Position numbers and translations under genes: made by a program. From JAEUHQ01 sp964538915 (lineage in GTDB: Bacteria > Planctomycetota > UBA1135 > UBA2386), in NCBI GenBank assembly GCA_964538915.1, contig CAZIFB010000005.1, positions 62,001 to 126,000 on the forward strand: a DNA stretch of 64,000 bases. Direction: 5' to 3'. Shown one piece after another: positions 16,565 to 25,843 of this stretch (positions within the stretch are counted from its first letter, which is position 1; the number at the start of each line of letters is the position of its first letter). A model generated the notes under the pieces. The model was not told the origin of the DNA. It did no database searches and saw only the letters and a program-made list of their open reading frames with translations.

Positions 16565-17518
16565 TCAGGATCGGCCGTTGCCAGCGATGTCGGCGACCAC
16601 GGACAGAAACTGCCCACGGATCGAAGCGCGCAACGACGTGGTCCGGCGCGCGATCACTTCGCCGTCGAGGGTGACCGGCAGGGGTGTCGAAGGCGACATC
16701 ACGACTTCGTTGCAGCGCTCGAGTCGGACACGCGGATCCCGGCCGTGCCGCCGGCGGAGCAGGCGGGCGAGGAGGCCGAGCGTGGCGAACGCGGACGACG
16801 ACGTGACGCGGAGCACGTCGAGAGCGTTGTCCTCGACCGAGGCGTCCGGAGCGAAGTGCAGTCCGCCGCCGACGCGCGGCCCGTTGCACGCCGACGCGAA
16901 GAGCACGGGCAGGGTCTCGGTCACCGCCGTGCTGCCGCTCGTGTAGGTCATGTCGCAGTCGACGACCCGCTGCCGCCGCGCCGCGCGCACCGTCGCCGTG
17001 AGGTAGAGCGGCAGGCCGCGCAGCCAGCGCAGTTCGCCGGCCGCGAGCACGACGTCGGCTTCGAAGCCGAGACCTGCGTCGTTGACGAAGAGACGCTGCA
17101 CCGCGCCGTGTTCGCAGTCGAGCCGGGCGTCGCCGACGTCGATCGTTCGTGTACGGCCGTGCGCCAGTCGAAGCGCCAGCTCGTCGACGTCGCGCGTCTG
17201 CCCTGCATTCGCCGCGAAGTCGTCGCCGCTGCCGGCCGGCAGCACCGCGAAAGGCCCGATGCGGCCGGCGCGCACGGGCAGTCCGTTGACGCATTCGTTC
17301 ACCGTGCCGTCGCCGCCGATCGCCACCACCGCACTCGTGGCATCGCGTGCGAGGGTCGTGGCGTGGCCCGCGCCCGTCGTCTCGACGATCCGGAACGCGA
17401 GCCCGCGACGACGCAGACTCTCGGCCAGACGCTCGGCCCGCGCTCGCGCCGCCCCCTTTCCCGCGCGCGGATTGGCGATCACCAGGATCTCTTTCGCGGC
17501 GTGCGGATCGCGCGTCAT
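16565..17518 (-). CDS. diacylglycerol kinase / lipid kinase family protein
   Basis: 317 residues from ATG 17518 (ATG 17533, in frame, adds five). Motifs of the DAGK/YegS family are seen: ILVIANPRAGKG at 11-22, GGDGTVNE at 68-75 (nucleotide loop), and LPAGSGDDFA. The C-terminal half is the usual beta domain, with NGPRVGGGLHFAPDASVEDNALDV. Such enzymes phosphorylate diacylglycerol or related lipids at the inner membrane. The gene is divergent from the dehydrogenase gene, with starts only about 36 bases apart. Confidence 0.88.
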   Translation of the reverse strand: MTRDPHAAKEILVIANPRAGKGAARARAERLAESLRRRGLAFRIVETTGAGHATTLARDATSAVVAIGGDGTVNECVNGLPVRAGRIGPFAVLPAGSGDDFAANAGQTRDVDELALRLAHGRTRTIDVGDARLDCEHGAVQRLFVNDAGLGFEADVVLAAGELRWLRGLPLYLTATVRAARRQRVVDCDMTYTSGSTAVTETLPVLFASACNGPRVGGGLHFAPDASVEDNALDVLRVTSSSAFATLGLLARLLRRRHGRDPRVRLERCNEVVMSPSTPLPVTLDGEVIARRTTSLRASIRGQFLSVVADIAGNGRS

Positions 17519-17554
17519 CGGCGCGCCGAGCATACTGCGCGCCCTCCGCCCGCC

Positions 17555-18343
17555 GTGACCGACGTTCCCCGCACACCAGTCGCGCTGATCACCGGAGCGT
17601 CGAGCGGCATCGGCGCGGCGCTCGCGATCGAACTCGCCGCCGCCGGATACGCGCTCGTTCTGTCCGCACGCGGACTCGACCGGCTCGAAGCGACCTCGGC
17701 GGTCGTCCGGGGGCGAGGCGGTCGGGCGCTCGTCGTGCCGTGCGACGTCGCCGATCGCGGTGCGGTTGCCGAGCTCGTCGCGCGTGCGCTCGCCGAGACC
17801 GGGCGACTCGACGTCGTCGTCGCGAATGCCGGCGTCTACTCGCGCAAGGCGGCGACGCAGCTCGGGCGTGCGGACTTCGAGGACGCCTTCGCCGTCAACT
17901 TCTTCGGCGCGGTGCACCTGATCGAGGCGGCGCTGCCGCATCTCCAGCGGCAACGGGCCGGACACCTCGTGCTCATGACGTCGTTCGACGCGAAGAAGGC
18001 GATGCCGCACGACGGAGCGTACGCCGCGGCGAAGGCGGCGCTCGCGACGTTCGGCGCGACGCTGCGGCAGGACCTTCGCCAGAGCGGTGTGCACGTGTGC
18101 ACCGTGTTTCCCGGCCGCGTCGACACGCCGATGATCGACGACCTCGACGTTCCCGCGATCTCGGCGAAGATCCGGCCCGAACGGGTCGCCCGCGCGGTCC
18201 TTCGGGCGATCCGCCGCCGCCGCTCGGAGGTCGTCGTGCCGTGGCACTGCGGGCTGCTCGCGTGGGCCGACCAGGTGTCCCCGCGCCTCGGCGACTGGTT
18301 CGTCCGTGTGCTCCATCTCGACGGACGCCCGCGCTCGCCTTGA
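17555..18343 (+). CDS. short-chain dehydrogenase/reductase
   Basis: 262 residues from GTG 17555. It has the classical SDR pattern: TGASSGIG cofactor motif near the start, CDVADR, NAGVYSRKA, catalytic Ser in LMTSFDAKKA and the YAAAK pair. It uses NAD(P)H on an unknown alcohol or ketone. Substrate cannot be told. It shares the + strand with the unknown gene 27 bases downstream. Confidence 0.88.
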   Translation: MTDVPRTPVALITGASSGIGAALAIELAAAGYALVLSARGLDRLEATSAVVRGRGGRALVVPCDVADRGAVAELVARALAETGRLDVVVANAGVYSRKAATQLGRADFEDAFAVNFFGAVHLIEAALPHLQRQRAGHLVLMTSFDAKKAMPHDGAYAAAKAALATFGATLRQDLRQSGVHVCTVFPGRVDTPMIDDLDVPAISAKIRPERVARAVLRAIRRRRSEVVVPWHCGLLAWADQVSPRLGDWFVRVLHLDGRPRSP

Positions 18344-18370
18344 TCTCGGGCGAGGACTAAGCTCCGCCCC

Positions 18371-19921
18371 GTGCTGCCCGGCGATCCCCCCACGACCCAC
18401 GCGTTCCTGCGCCACGTGCGCATCGCCGCGGTGGACGGTCCGTCGACGCCGTTGCTCGACCGCGTGGTCGCGGGTGTGCAGCGCGCCCTCTGCGACCGCG
18501 GGCACGAGTGGACACGAACGCCCGACGATCGCACGGATTCGTTCGTCACGACCGCGCGTCTGCACGAGCCGGTGTCGTGGCGACATTCGCCGTTGTTCAC
18601 GGGCCGCAAGCGGTACGGGCTCGCTGGCAAGCCGGCGACCTACACCTTCGTGCAGGTGACGGAGACCGCGCTCGCGGAGCTGCTGCGCCGCTTCGAGGCC
18701 GCGCTAGCGAAGGACGAACCGTCGCCGGCGGACTTCGACTTCCCGGGCCTGTCGAAGAACGCGTGGCAGGTGCTGCTCGACCAGGGGCGTCGCGGCGGGC
18801 CGATGATGTGCGTCGGTCGTCTGCTGCAGGCGCAGAGCAAGAGCCTTCGCGTGGTGATGGTCGTCGGCGACACGAAGATCGGCGCGGCGTACCTGTTCGA
18901 CCTCGCCGGAGCCTACCCGCGCATCGACGGAACCGCACAGGAGCCGTTCTTCGCCGAACTCGCGCTTCGCATCGCGACGCACCTCAGCACGCGCGAGGTC
19001 ACCCAGCACGCGATCGAAGGCGCACCGATCGCCCGTGCATTGTGGGAGCGTTCGCAGGCGCCGTCGGCGATGTTGCGCGCTTCCCGTGAACTCGGCGCGC
19101 GCGCGTTCTTCACCCGGATGGTACGCATCGCCGACCTCGTCGACGTACCGGCGATCACGGACTCCGTCGCGCAGCAGTACAGCGAGGGCTGCTTCGGCAC
19201 CTGGGATCCGACGCTGCGCGCGCAGCTCGTGACGGTGACCGGCAGCCAGCATCCCGTCGTGAAGGCGAGCCTGCAGGAGGACGACCTCGCCGTCATCACC
19301 GGAGTGCTGTCGTGCGGCAGCGGCGCGCGCGTCCGTACGGTCGAGGGCCTGCGCAACGATCCGCCGTCGTCGGAAGCCGTCGAGTTCGTGACGATCGACC
19401 GCTGTCTGCCTGCGCACCGTCCGCATGCGTCGTTCGGCATCGAGGGCGAAGTGCCCGTCGTGCGAAGCAAGCTGCACGGACATCGCGGCGTCGTCGCGTT
19501 CGACCCGCGCACCGTCGAATACGTGCCGCTCGACGCGCCGTACTTCGACTACCTCGTGTCCTGCTCCACCGAAGCGCAGGCGCAGGGCGTCACGGCGGCG
19601 TTTGCGCGCTCGCAGGCGCTGCGTGACCCGGCGGATCCACGAACGGTCGTCTTCACGGTGTTGCCGGGCCACGGCCTCCTGATGGCGGAGAAGTGGGTCC
19701 CCGGCACGCAACCGTTCGACGTGTTGCTCGCGGCGATGGACTCGCACCGCCTCGAGGTGAGCCACGGCGTGCCGCAGGGTCGCATGCGTTACGTCGCGCA
19801 GGGCGATCGCATGGTGCTGCACCTCGACGGTGCCGTGGAAGGCGCGGTGCGGCTCGGCGCTGCCGACCGTGCGGCGGAAGTGCGCGACCTGCGCGTTCCG
19901 GGCGGCGTCGAGACGGTGTGA
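18371..19921 (+). CDS. conserved-looking cytoplasmic protein of unknown function
   Basis: 516 residues from GTG 18371. There is no signal peptide and no membrane helix. The N-terminal third has basic and aromatic clusters (SPLFTGRKRYGLAGKPATYTF). The C-terminal third, about 375-480, reads as a compact mixed alpha/beta fold: HGHRGVVAFDPRTVEYVP, then QALRDPADPRTVVFTVLPGHG and VPQGRMRYVAQGDRMVLHLD. Third-codon GC is as high as in neighbours, so it is a real resident gene. No family was recognised, and the SDR just upstream may be its operon partner. Confidence 0.7.
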   Translation: MLPGDPPTTHAFLRHVRIAAVDGPSTPLLDRVVAGVQRALCDRGHEWTRTPDDRTDSFVTTARLHEPVSWRHSPLFTGRKRYGLAGKPATYTFVQVTETALAELLRRFEAALAKDEPSPADFDFPGLSKNAWQVLLDQGRRGGPMMCVGRLLQAQSKSLRVVMVVGDTKIGAAYLFDLAGAYPRIDGTAQEPFFAELALRIATHLSTREVTQHAIEGAPIARALWERSQAPSAMLRASRELGARAFFTRMVRIADLVDVPAITDSVAQQYSEGCFGTWDPTLRAQLVTVTGSQHPVVKASLQEDDLAVITGVLSCGSGARVRTVEGLRNDPPSSEAVEFVTIDRCLPAHRPHASFGIEGEVPVVRSKLHGHRGVVAFDPRTVEYVPLDAPYFDYLVSCSTEAQAQGVTAAFARSQALRDPADPRTVVFTVLPGHGLLMAEKWVPGTQPFDVLLAAMDSHRLEVSHGVPQGRMRYVAQGDRMVLHLDGAVEGAVRLGAADRAAEVRDLRVPGGVETV

Positions 19922-19966
19922 GAGCGGCCGGCCGCCCGCGGGGCGGCGAGCAGTCCCCGTCGGGGA

Positions 19967-20767
19967 TCAGCCAGTCGCGAGCCAGTCGCGCAGCCGCGAT
20001 TCGACGCGTTCGCGCAGCACCCGACTGTCGCTGCCGACGTCCGCCGGAAGATCGACCGCCAGCTGGCGCACACGCAGCACCGGCATCGGATGCGGAGGGC
20101 GGAACATCGGGACCTCGCGCGACAGCCACACCGGACGACAACGGATCCCGACGGTGACGAGCGGCACGTTCGCGCGGCACGCGATCTCGAATGCGACCCG
20201 GCCGAAAGGGCGCAGGCCGTCGGGGAACGAGCGCGAGCCCTCGGGGAAGACGAAGATGCGCATGCCTTCGTGCAGGCGGCGGACACCGTCGTCGATGACC
20301 CGGCCGACGGAGATCGGATCGGTGCCCGGCCCTTCGAGCATGCCCGCGCCGACGAGCAGCGGGTGCACCATGCGGCGGCGGAAGACCGTCGACTTCACGA
20401 TCGTGCAGGCGCCGCCGAGGCACGCACCGATCGCGGTGACGTCCATCTGCGTCGGATGGTTGGCCACGACGACGCACGGTCCGGTCGGCAGGTCGGGCAG
20501 TGCCCCTCGGTGGTCGAAGTCGGCGACGCGGATCCAGCGCAGCCAGTGGTGCATGAAGCGGAATCCGAATCCCGTGATGCGCTGCAGGCGCAGCGCGCAG
20601 CGCAGCGGATCGCGGCGCCAGGCACGCACGAGGATCGCGAAGAGGATGTAGCCGAAGAACCCGACGAAGAAGTAGCCGCCGACACTGAACGCGACGCCGA
20701 GCGTTCGCAGTGCGCGCTGCAAGAGGTAGCGCGGTGCCCGCACCGGCGCGTCCGCGGTCGCGGTCAT
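19967..20767 (-). CDS. PlsC-type 1-acyl-glycerol-phosphate acyltransferase
   Basis: 266 residues from ATG 20767. The NHPTQMD box at 103-109 gives the catalytic His104 and Asp109 (HX4D), and FPEGSR at 174-179 is the second substrate motif. A hydrophobic N-terminal segment (about 25-48) anchors it in the inner membrane. Enzymes of this family move an acyl chain onto lysophosphatidate or a related lipid. The start overlaps the stop of the HIT-like gene by four bases (ATGA). Confidence 0.85.
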   Translation of the reverse strand: MTATADAPVRAPRYLLQRALRTLGVAFSVGGYFFVGFFGYILFAILVRAWRRDPLRCALRLQRITGFGFRFMHHWLRWIRVADFDHRGALPDLPTGPCVVVANHPTQMDVTAIGACLGGACTIVKSTVFRRRMVHPLLVGAGMLEGPGTDPISVGRVIDDGVRRLHEGMRIFVFPEGSRSFPDGLRPFGRVAFEIACRANVPLVTVGIRCRPVWLSREVPMFRPPHPMPVLRVRQLAVDLPADVGSDSRVLRERVESRLRDWLATG

Positions 20768-21552
20768 CCGAGCGGCTCCGTGCCAGCGGCGACGAGTGCC
20801 TGCTCGAGATCGTCGGCCCTCGCCGACGCGAACGGACCCTCGTCGACGTAGCACCATCGTCCCCACACCTCGGCGGCGCCGAGCGCGAACGGGAAGTGTG
20901 GTGCCGGAGCCTCGATCCGCCGCGGGAAGACCCAAGCCGTGCCGTCCTGCACGACGACGTTCCATGCCGCCGTGAGTCGCGCGGCGGCGAGCTGTGCGAG
21001 CGCTGCTCCTCGCGCTGCGGCGGGGCCGCGCACGCCGACGAGACAGAACGGCGCGAGCTTCGCCACGAACTCCGCGCCCGCGGGGCGGTCGATCGCGTCG
21101 ATCGCGATCGCCTTCTCGGGCAACGCTGCGAGGAAGGGCAGGCGTTCGGGAAGGAGGTGCGCGTGCGCGCGCGCGATCGTCGACGCCGCGCCGATCGTGT
21201 TCACCAGGGCGGTGCCGTTCGAGGCGTCGGCCCATTCGCACGCGGCGGTCCACATCGCGGCATCGGGTTCGCGGATCGGGCGCAGCGGCCAGAGGATCCT
21301 CTGCTGCGCGGCGAACGGATAGCGATTCGGCGTCAGCGCGAGGTCGCCGCCGCGCCAGAACGCTTCCTCCGCGACGATGCGATCCGCGGGGCTCCGGCGG
21401 AACGCCGGCCGTCGCGACACGGGATCCTGCCGCGCTTTGCGTCCGGGCACGTACGCGAGCACGACCGGAGCACCGAACACCACGAGCGATCGCAGGGCCG
21501 CGGGCGCGAAGGGGACGAGGCTCGGATGGGGCTCGGTGGGCGGCTGCACCAT
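20764..21552 (-). CDS. HIT-superfamily-like protein (GalT/Ap4A phosphorylase-like, DUF4922 type?)
   Basis: 262 residues from ATG 21552. Residues about 75-90 (NRYPFAAQQRILWPL) match the strand found before the active site in GalT/Ap4A phosphorylase-type HIT proteins, and HAHLLPE at 130-136 gives the His-x-His pair. These enzymes transfer or cleave nucleoside phosphates. The rest is divergent and the substrate is unknown. The gene ends inside the acyltransferase start, so the two are coupled; they might act on an activated lipid or sugar head group, but this is a guess. Confidence 0.6.
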   Translation of the reverse strand: MVQPPTEPHPSLVPFAPAALRSLVVFGAPVVLAYVPGRKARQDPVSRRPAFRRSPADRIVAEEAFWRGGDLALTPNRYPFAAQQRILWPLRPIREPDAAMWTAACEWADASNGTALVNTIGAASTIARAHAHLLPERLPFLAALPEKAIAIDAIDRPAGAEFVAKLAPFCLVGVRGPAAARGAALAQLAAARLTAAWNVVVQDGTAWVFPRRIEAPAPHFPFALGAAEVWGRWCYVDEGPFASARADDLEQALVAAGTEPLG

Positions 21553-21708
21553 GGAAAGGCGCGATGTTGGAGGCTCCGCCGCCGCTTCACAACCGGGCGC
21601 CGCCGAGGTCGAGCAAGACCTTTGCCCGTCCGGCGACGCGTCGCTACCCTTCGCCACCTCGTGACCCGCGCGTTCCGCGCGGTCCCACGCACTCCGCAGG
21701 TTCCCAAT

Positions 21709-22641
21709 TTGCGCATCGTCTTCTTCGGCAGCAGTGACTTCGCGATTCCGTCGCTGAAGGCGCTCAAGGAAGGCGGGTTCACTCCCGCACTCGTGGTGAC
21801 CAAGCCGGACGCGCCGCGAGGCCGCGGCCGGAAGATCTACGACAGCGAAGTGAAGCTCGCTGCGCAGGAACTGGGGCTGGAGTGTGCGCAGCCGGACGAC
21901 GTGCACGCGCCGGACTTCCTCGACCGCCTGAAGAAGCTGAAGCCCGACGTGGGCATCGTGGTGAGCTACGGCGTGATCCTGAAGCCGGAGATGATCGCGC
22001 TGCCGAAGAAGGGACTCATCAACGCACACGCTTCGCTGCTGCCGTTGTTCCGCGGCGCGGCGCCGATCCAGCGCGCCATCCGCGAAGGCCACACGGAGAC
22101 CGGCGTGACCGTGATGCGCATCGTCGAGGCGCTCGATGCCGGCGACGTGCTGCTGAAGAAGCCGACGCCGATCGATCCGCGCGAGAACGCGGGCGTGCTG
22201 CGCGACCGGCTCGCCGAACTGTCCGGCAAGGCGCTGCTCGAAGCGCTGGCTCTGATGGAGAAGGGCAAGGACACCTACACGCCGCAGGACCACGAGAAGG
22301 CGACCTACGCGCCGAAGGTCGAGAAGGAGCACGGCGTGATCAACTGGAAGCTGCCGGCGAAGGAAGTCGACCTGCTCGTGCGAGCGATGACGCCGAAGCC
22401 CGGCGCGCAGACGCGCCTCGGCAGCAAGCGCTTCATCGTCATCGAGGGCTCCGTCGAACAGGACCTCTACGGCATGGGCATCCCCGGCGGCCTGCAGTCG
22501 TCGGGCGAAGAGGGCATCCGGGTCTGCACGGGCAAGGACCTGTACCGGATCACGCGCATCAAGCCGGACAACGGCCGCAACATGACCGCCGGCGAGTTCG
22601 TCCGCGGGCACCACATCGCGCCCGACGCGCGTTTCGGCTGA
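21709..22641 (+). CDS. fmt: methionyl-tRNA formyltransferase
   Basis: 310 residues from TTG 21709, which gives the usual MRIVFFGSSDFA opening; GTG 21661 is in frame and would add 16 residues. The catalytic triad is visible: Asn and His in INAHASLLP (about 104-106) and Asp in EALDAGDVL (about 144). The C-terminal OB-like domain follows after about residue 205. Fmt formylates Met-tRNA(fMet) for translation start. It precedes rsmB by 10 bases, the common fmt-rsmB order. Confidence 0.92.
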   Translation: MRIVFFGSSDFAIPSLKALKEGGFTPALVVTKPDAPRGRGRKIYDSEVKLAAQELGLECAQPDDVHAPDFLDRLKKLKPDVGIVVSYGVILKPEMIALPKKGLINAHASLLPLFRGAAPIQRAIREGHTETGVTVMRIVEALDAGDVLLKKPTPIDPRENAGVLRDRLAELSGKALLEALALMEKGKDTYTPQDHEKATYAPKVEKEHGVINWKLPAKEVDLLVRAMTPKPGAQTRLGSKRFIVIEGSVEQDLYGMGIPGGLQSSGEEGIRVCTGKDLYRITRIKPDNGRNMTAGEFVRGHHIAPDARFG

Positions 22642-22651
22642 GTCGCGGCCG

Positions 22652-23983
22652 ATGGCCTCGGCGAGGGGCGCGGCGCTTCGTGCGTTGGTCGCCGTCGAAC
22701 GCGGCCGCAGCGAACGGTTGCGCTCGGTCCTCGACGACGCGGGTCTCGAAGGGCGCGACGCCGGTTTCGCGAACGAACTCGCACACGGTGTGCTCCGGCG
22801 CGAGCGTCTGCTCGACCACGTCGTTCGCGCGTTCGCGCAGCGCGGCCTGCCGAAGGACCCGGCGCTGCTGTGCGCGCTGCGGCTCGGCGCGTACCAGCTG
22901 ACGTTCGTCGGCGGCGTGCCGGCGCACGCAGCGGTGCACGAAACGGTCGAACTCGTGCGGCAGAACCGCTCGTTCGCCAACGCGATCCTGCGACGCATCG
23001 CGGACTGCATCGCCCCGCGATCGGCGGATCCGTCGGCGGTGACCACCGAGGTCCCGTTGTCGCCGACGCGCACGCTGGTGCTGCCGCGACCGTTGCCCGA
23101 CGACGAGGTCGCCCGACTCGCCATCCTGCATTCGCTGCCCGACTTCCTCGCCGCCCGGTTCCGCCATCAGCACGGCATCGACGGATTGCGCACGATCGCG
23201 GGGGCGGCGAGCGCGGTGCCCGCCGTGTTCCTGCGCGCCGTGGGCGGATCACGCGACGATCTCCGGGCGGCGCTCGCGGCCGAAGGCGTCGAGTGCGAGC
23301 CGGCGGCGAATCCGACGGCGCTGAAGTGGAGCGGCGGCGGATCCCCGTTCGTCACGGAGAGCTTCCGGCGCGGCCGGTTCGTCGTGCAGGACCCGACGGC
23401 GATCGCGGCCGCCCTCGCTGTGCCGTGCCGGGCAGGCGCCACCGTCGTCGACCTGTGTGCTGCCCCGGGGACCAAGACGACGCTGCTCGCGGAGCGGGTC
23501 CGCCCCGGCGGGCGCGTGTTCGCGTTCGATCCGGACGAGGCGCGCCGGCGCCGCATCGTCGAGAACGTCGCGCGGCTCGGGTTCGCCGACACGGTTACCG
23601 TGGTCGAGGACCCGGCGAGGCTGACCGAGGCGGACGCCGTCCTCGCCGACGTGCCGTGTTCGAACACCGGTGTCCTCGGGCGGCGCGTCGAGGTGCGGCG
23701 GCGAATCCGGCCGACGACGATGGCGGAGATGGCGCGGGTGCAGAGCGGCATCCTCGACCGGGCGATGAGCCTCGTCCGTCCCGGGGGTGCGCTCGTCTAC
23801 TCGACGTGTTCGATCGACCGCGAGGAGAACGAGGAGCAGGTAGCGGCCGCGCTCGCGCGACCGGCCGCAGCGGGGTTCTCGGTCGTGGGCCAGCAGATCG
23901 TGCTGCCGATGGCCGGGGAGCACGACGGGGGGTTCCACGCGGTGCTGCGCCGGGCCCTTCCTGGCTCTGCGGCCGACGGGTAG
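22652..23983 (+). CDS. rsmB: 16S rRNA (cytosine-967) methyltransferase RsmB
   Basis: 443 residues. A NusB-like RNA-binding domain spans about 5-130, followed by the SAM-dependent domain: VVDLCAAPGTKTTLLAE (SAM site), DVPCSNTGVLGRR (about 333-345) and YSTCSIDREENE (about 383-394) with the two catalytic cysteines of m5C methylases. It methylates C967 of 16S rRNA. It is co-directional with fmt. Confidence 0.9.
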   Translation: MASARGAALRALVAVERGRSERLRSVLDDAGLEGRDAGFANELAHGVLRRERLLDHVVRAFAQRGLPKDPALLCALRLGAYQLTFVGGVPAHAAVHETVELVRQNRSFANAILRRIADCIAPRSADPSAVTTEVPLSPTRTLVLPRPLPDDEVARLAILHSLPDFLAARFRHQHGIDGLRTIAGAASAVPAVFLRAVGGSRDDLRAALAAEGVECEPAANPTALKWSGGGSPFVTESFRRGRFVVQDPTAIAAALAVPCRAGATVVDLCAAPGTKTTLLAERVRPGGRVFAFDPDEARRRRIVENVARLGFADTVTVVEDPARLTEADAVLADVPCSNTGVLGRRVEVRRRIRPTTMAEMARVQSGILDRAMSLVRPGGALVYSTCSIDREENEEQVAAALARPAAAGFSVVGQQIVLPMAGEHDGGFHAVLRRALPGSAADG

Positions 23984-23998
23984 AACGCCGGGCCTCGC

Positions 23999-24610
23999 AT
24001 GGCCACCCGCCCGACGTCTTCTCGCTCCGCGTCCACCGCCGGTTCGTCGCGCGCCCGCAGCAGCGGCCGCAGCTCGCGCGGAGGATCGTCGGGAGGCAAC
24101 GCCCAGCCGTTCGTGTTCGGCGGCATCGGCATCGTGGTCGTAATTGCCGTGATCGTGATGATGAGCCGTGGCGGCGGCGACCGCGCCAACGCTGCGAACG
24201 CCGCCCCCGCGGAACAGGCCGCGAAGTCGGCCGCACAGCCCGCCGCGCCGGCCAAGACGCCGGTCAAGCTGGAAGCCGCCAAGGCCGGGGGCGCGGCGAA
24301 GCGTCCGGCACCGGCCCTGACCGAAGCGACGCTGCAGGAGGCGCGCGATCTCCTGGCGGCCGCGAAGAGCCTCTGCAACGAGGGCATCACGGCTCGGACC
24401 GCGGGCGACAACACGAAGGCGCGGGAGCGGCAATCGCTGGCGAAGACCAAGATCGACGAACTGAAGAAGCTGGTCGCCGCGGCGTCGCTCTGGCAGGAGG
24501 AGGCGCAGCTCGAGAACTGGGCGCAGCCCGCGGAATACATGACGCTCGAGAAGCTGCTCGGCGAGCTCGGGCCGCTCGAGAAGCGCGTCCGCATGGGCGG
24601 CGGCACCTGA
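23999..24610 (+). CDS. hypothetical single-pass membrane protein
   Basis: 203 residues. A Ser/Arg-rich cytoplasmic start is followed by one membrane helix (FVFGGIGIVVVIAVIVMM, about 38-55), an Ala/Pro/Lys-rich linker, and a helical C-terminal domain (about 100-195) of charged, coiled-coil type. No family was recognised. It ends inside the start of the TIM-barrel gene (TGATG, 24608-24612), so the two are coupled. Confidence 0.7.
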   Translation: MATRPTSSRSASTAGSSRARSSGRSSRGGSSGGNAQPFVFGGIGIVVVIAVIVMMSRGGGDRANAANAAPAEQAAKSAAQPAAPAKTPVKLEAAKAGGAAKRPAPALTEATLQEARDLLAAAKSLCNEGITARTAGDNTKARERQSLAKTKIDELKKLVAAASLWQEEAQLENWAQPAEYMTLEKLLGELGPLEKRVRMGGGT

Positions 24611-25443
24611 TGCGCGCGGGCTACCACACGAACAGCCTGCAGAACCACCGCTTCGCCGACGCGATCGAACTGGTCGCCGAGTTCGGCTTCGAAGCGATCG
24701 CGATCACGCCGGACACCTGCCACCTCGATCCGGATCGCACGACCGACGCGGACCTGGATACCGTCGCGCGTCGCCTCGCCGACCTCGGGCTCCTGCCCGT
24801 GATGGAGACCGGCGCCCGCTATCTGCTCGATCCCCGGACGAAGCACGAGCCGACGCTGATGACGCGGGACCGGGCAGCGCGCGATCGACGCCTCGCCTTC
24901 TACCGCCGGACGGCTGCGATGGGCGCCCGGCTCGGGGCGCGGGTGGTGTCGTTCTGGACGGGCATCGACCGGGCGCCCTCGGCGGACAGCCGCGGCTGGA
25001 TGCTGGAGGGGATCCGCCTCGCCGCCGCCGCGATCCGGGCCGAGGGGCTCCTGCCCGCGCTCGAGCCCGAGCCCGGCATGGCGGTCGAGACCTTCGCGGA
25101 CTGGACGCGCGTCCGGCAGGACCTCGGGGCCGACGCGCCCGCCCTCACCCTCGACGTCGGTCACCTTTACGCCGTGTGGGAAGGGGAGCCGACGGAAGTC
25201 CTTGCCGCCGCAGGGCCTCACCTCGCCCAGGTCCACCTCGAGGACATGCGCCGCGGCACGCACGAGCACCTCGTTCCTGGGGCCGGTGACGTCGACTTCT
25301 CCGGGGTCCTGACCGCCCTCCATCGGGCCGGCTACGCGGGTCCAGTCTGCTTCGAGCTGTCCCGGTCGAGCCACGCCGCTCCCGACGCGCTGGCCCGGAG
25401 CCGGGCCGTGTTCGCGGGGTGGCGGGCGGCCACGCGCCGTTGA
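24610..25443 (+). CDS. sugar phosphate isomerase/epimerase family protein
   Basis: 277 residues from ATG 24610. This is a xylose-isomerase-like TIM barrel: GYHTNSLQNHRFADAIELV at the start, the metal-site strands LLPALEPEPGMAVET, LTLDVGHLYAV and VHLEDMRRGTHEHLVPGAGDVDF (shown in parts), and FELSRSSHAAP at the end. It likely isomerises or epimerises a sugar or sugar phosphate with a divalent metal. Substrate is unknown. It is coupled to the membrane protein gene upstream. Confidence 0.8.
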   Translation: MRAGYHTNSLQNHRFADAIELVAEFGFEAIAITPDTCHLDPDRTTDADLDTVARRLADLGLLPVMETGARYLLDPRTKHEPTLMTRDRAARDRRLAFYRRTAAMGARLGARVVSFWTGIDRAPSADSRGWMLEGIRLAAAAIRAEGLLPALEPEPGMAVETFADWTRVRQDLGADAPALTLDVGHLYAVWEGEPTEVLAAAGPHLAQVHLEDMRRGTHEHLVPGAGDVDFSGVLTALHRAGYAGPVCFELSRSSHAAPDALARSRAVFAGWRAATRR

Positions 25444-25602
25444 CCGCCGGTTCCGGCGTCGTACGCTTCCCACCTTCCGACGGACCGCTGCGGCGGTTCC
25501 GGGCGCGAAGCCACCCCCGCTCCCCCCTGCATGAGACTCTGCCCGTCCGTCGAAGGATCCGCGTCGCCCCTCATCACCCACCGCATCGGGGTGGACGTGT
25601 GC

Positions 25603-25833
25603 ATGGCGCGACAGCGCACCTTCTTCCACAAGTGCCACCGGTGCATCTATCGGGGCAAGGCGGCGAACTGGGAGCCAGCCGAGGCGCCGCAGGCGATGCT
25701 CAATGTGCACGCCGCGGAAGAGCCCGCGCAGGGTGACGTGAAGCCCGTCAAGGTCGGTACGAAGCCGGTGCGCAAGGGCAAGAAGGGTGGCGCCGAGGCA
25801 CCCGCACCGAAAGCCGCCGAAGCGGCTGGCTGA
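25603..25833 (+). CDS. small basic CxxC protein
   Basis: 76 residues from ATG 25603 (MARQRTFFHKCHRCIYRG); an in-frame ATG at 25531 would add 24 residues of low-information sequence. It has one CHRC pair in a very basic setting, followed by a Lys/Ala/Pro-rich tail (VRKGKKGG). It could be a small nucleic-acid-binding or zinc-ribbon half protein. Function is not known. It converges with the Hpt gene, with only ten bases between stops. Confidence 0.55.
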   Translation: MARQRTFFHKCHRCIYRGKAANWEPAEAPQAMLNVHAAEEPAQGDVKPVKVGTKPVRKGKKGGAEAPAPKAAEAAG

Positions 25834-25843
25834 TCCGGCCCGC

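Noticed and set aside
16565..18586. Upstream extension of the lipid kinase to 673 codons
   Set aside because: The added part is antisense to the SDR gene; the conserved kinase start lies at 17518 or 17533.
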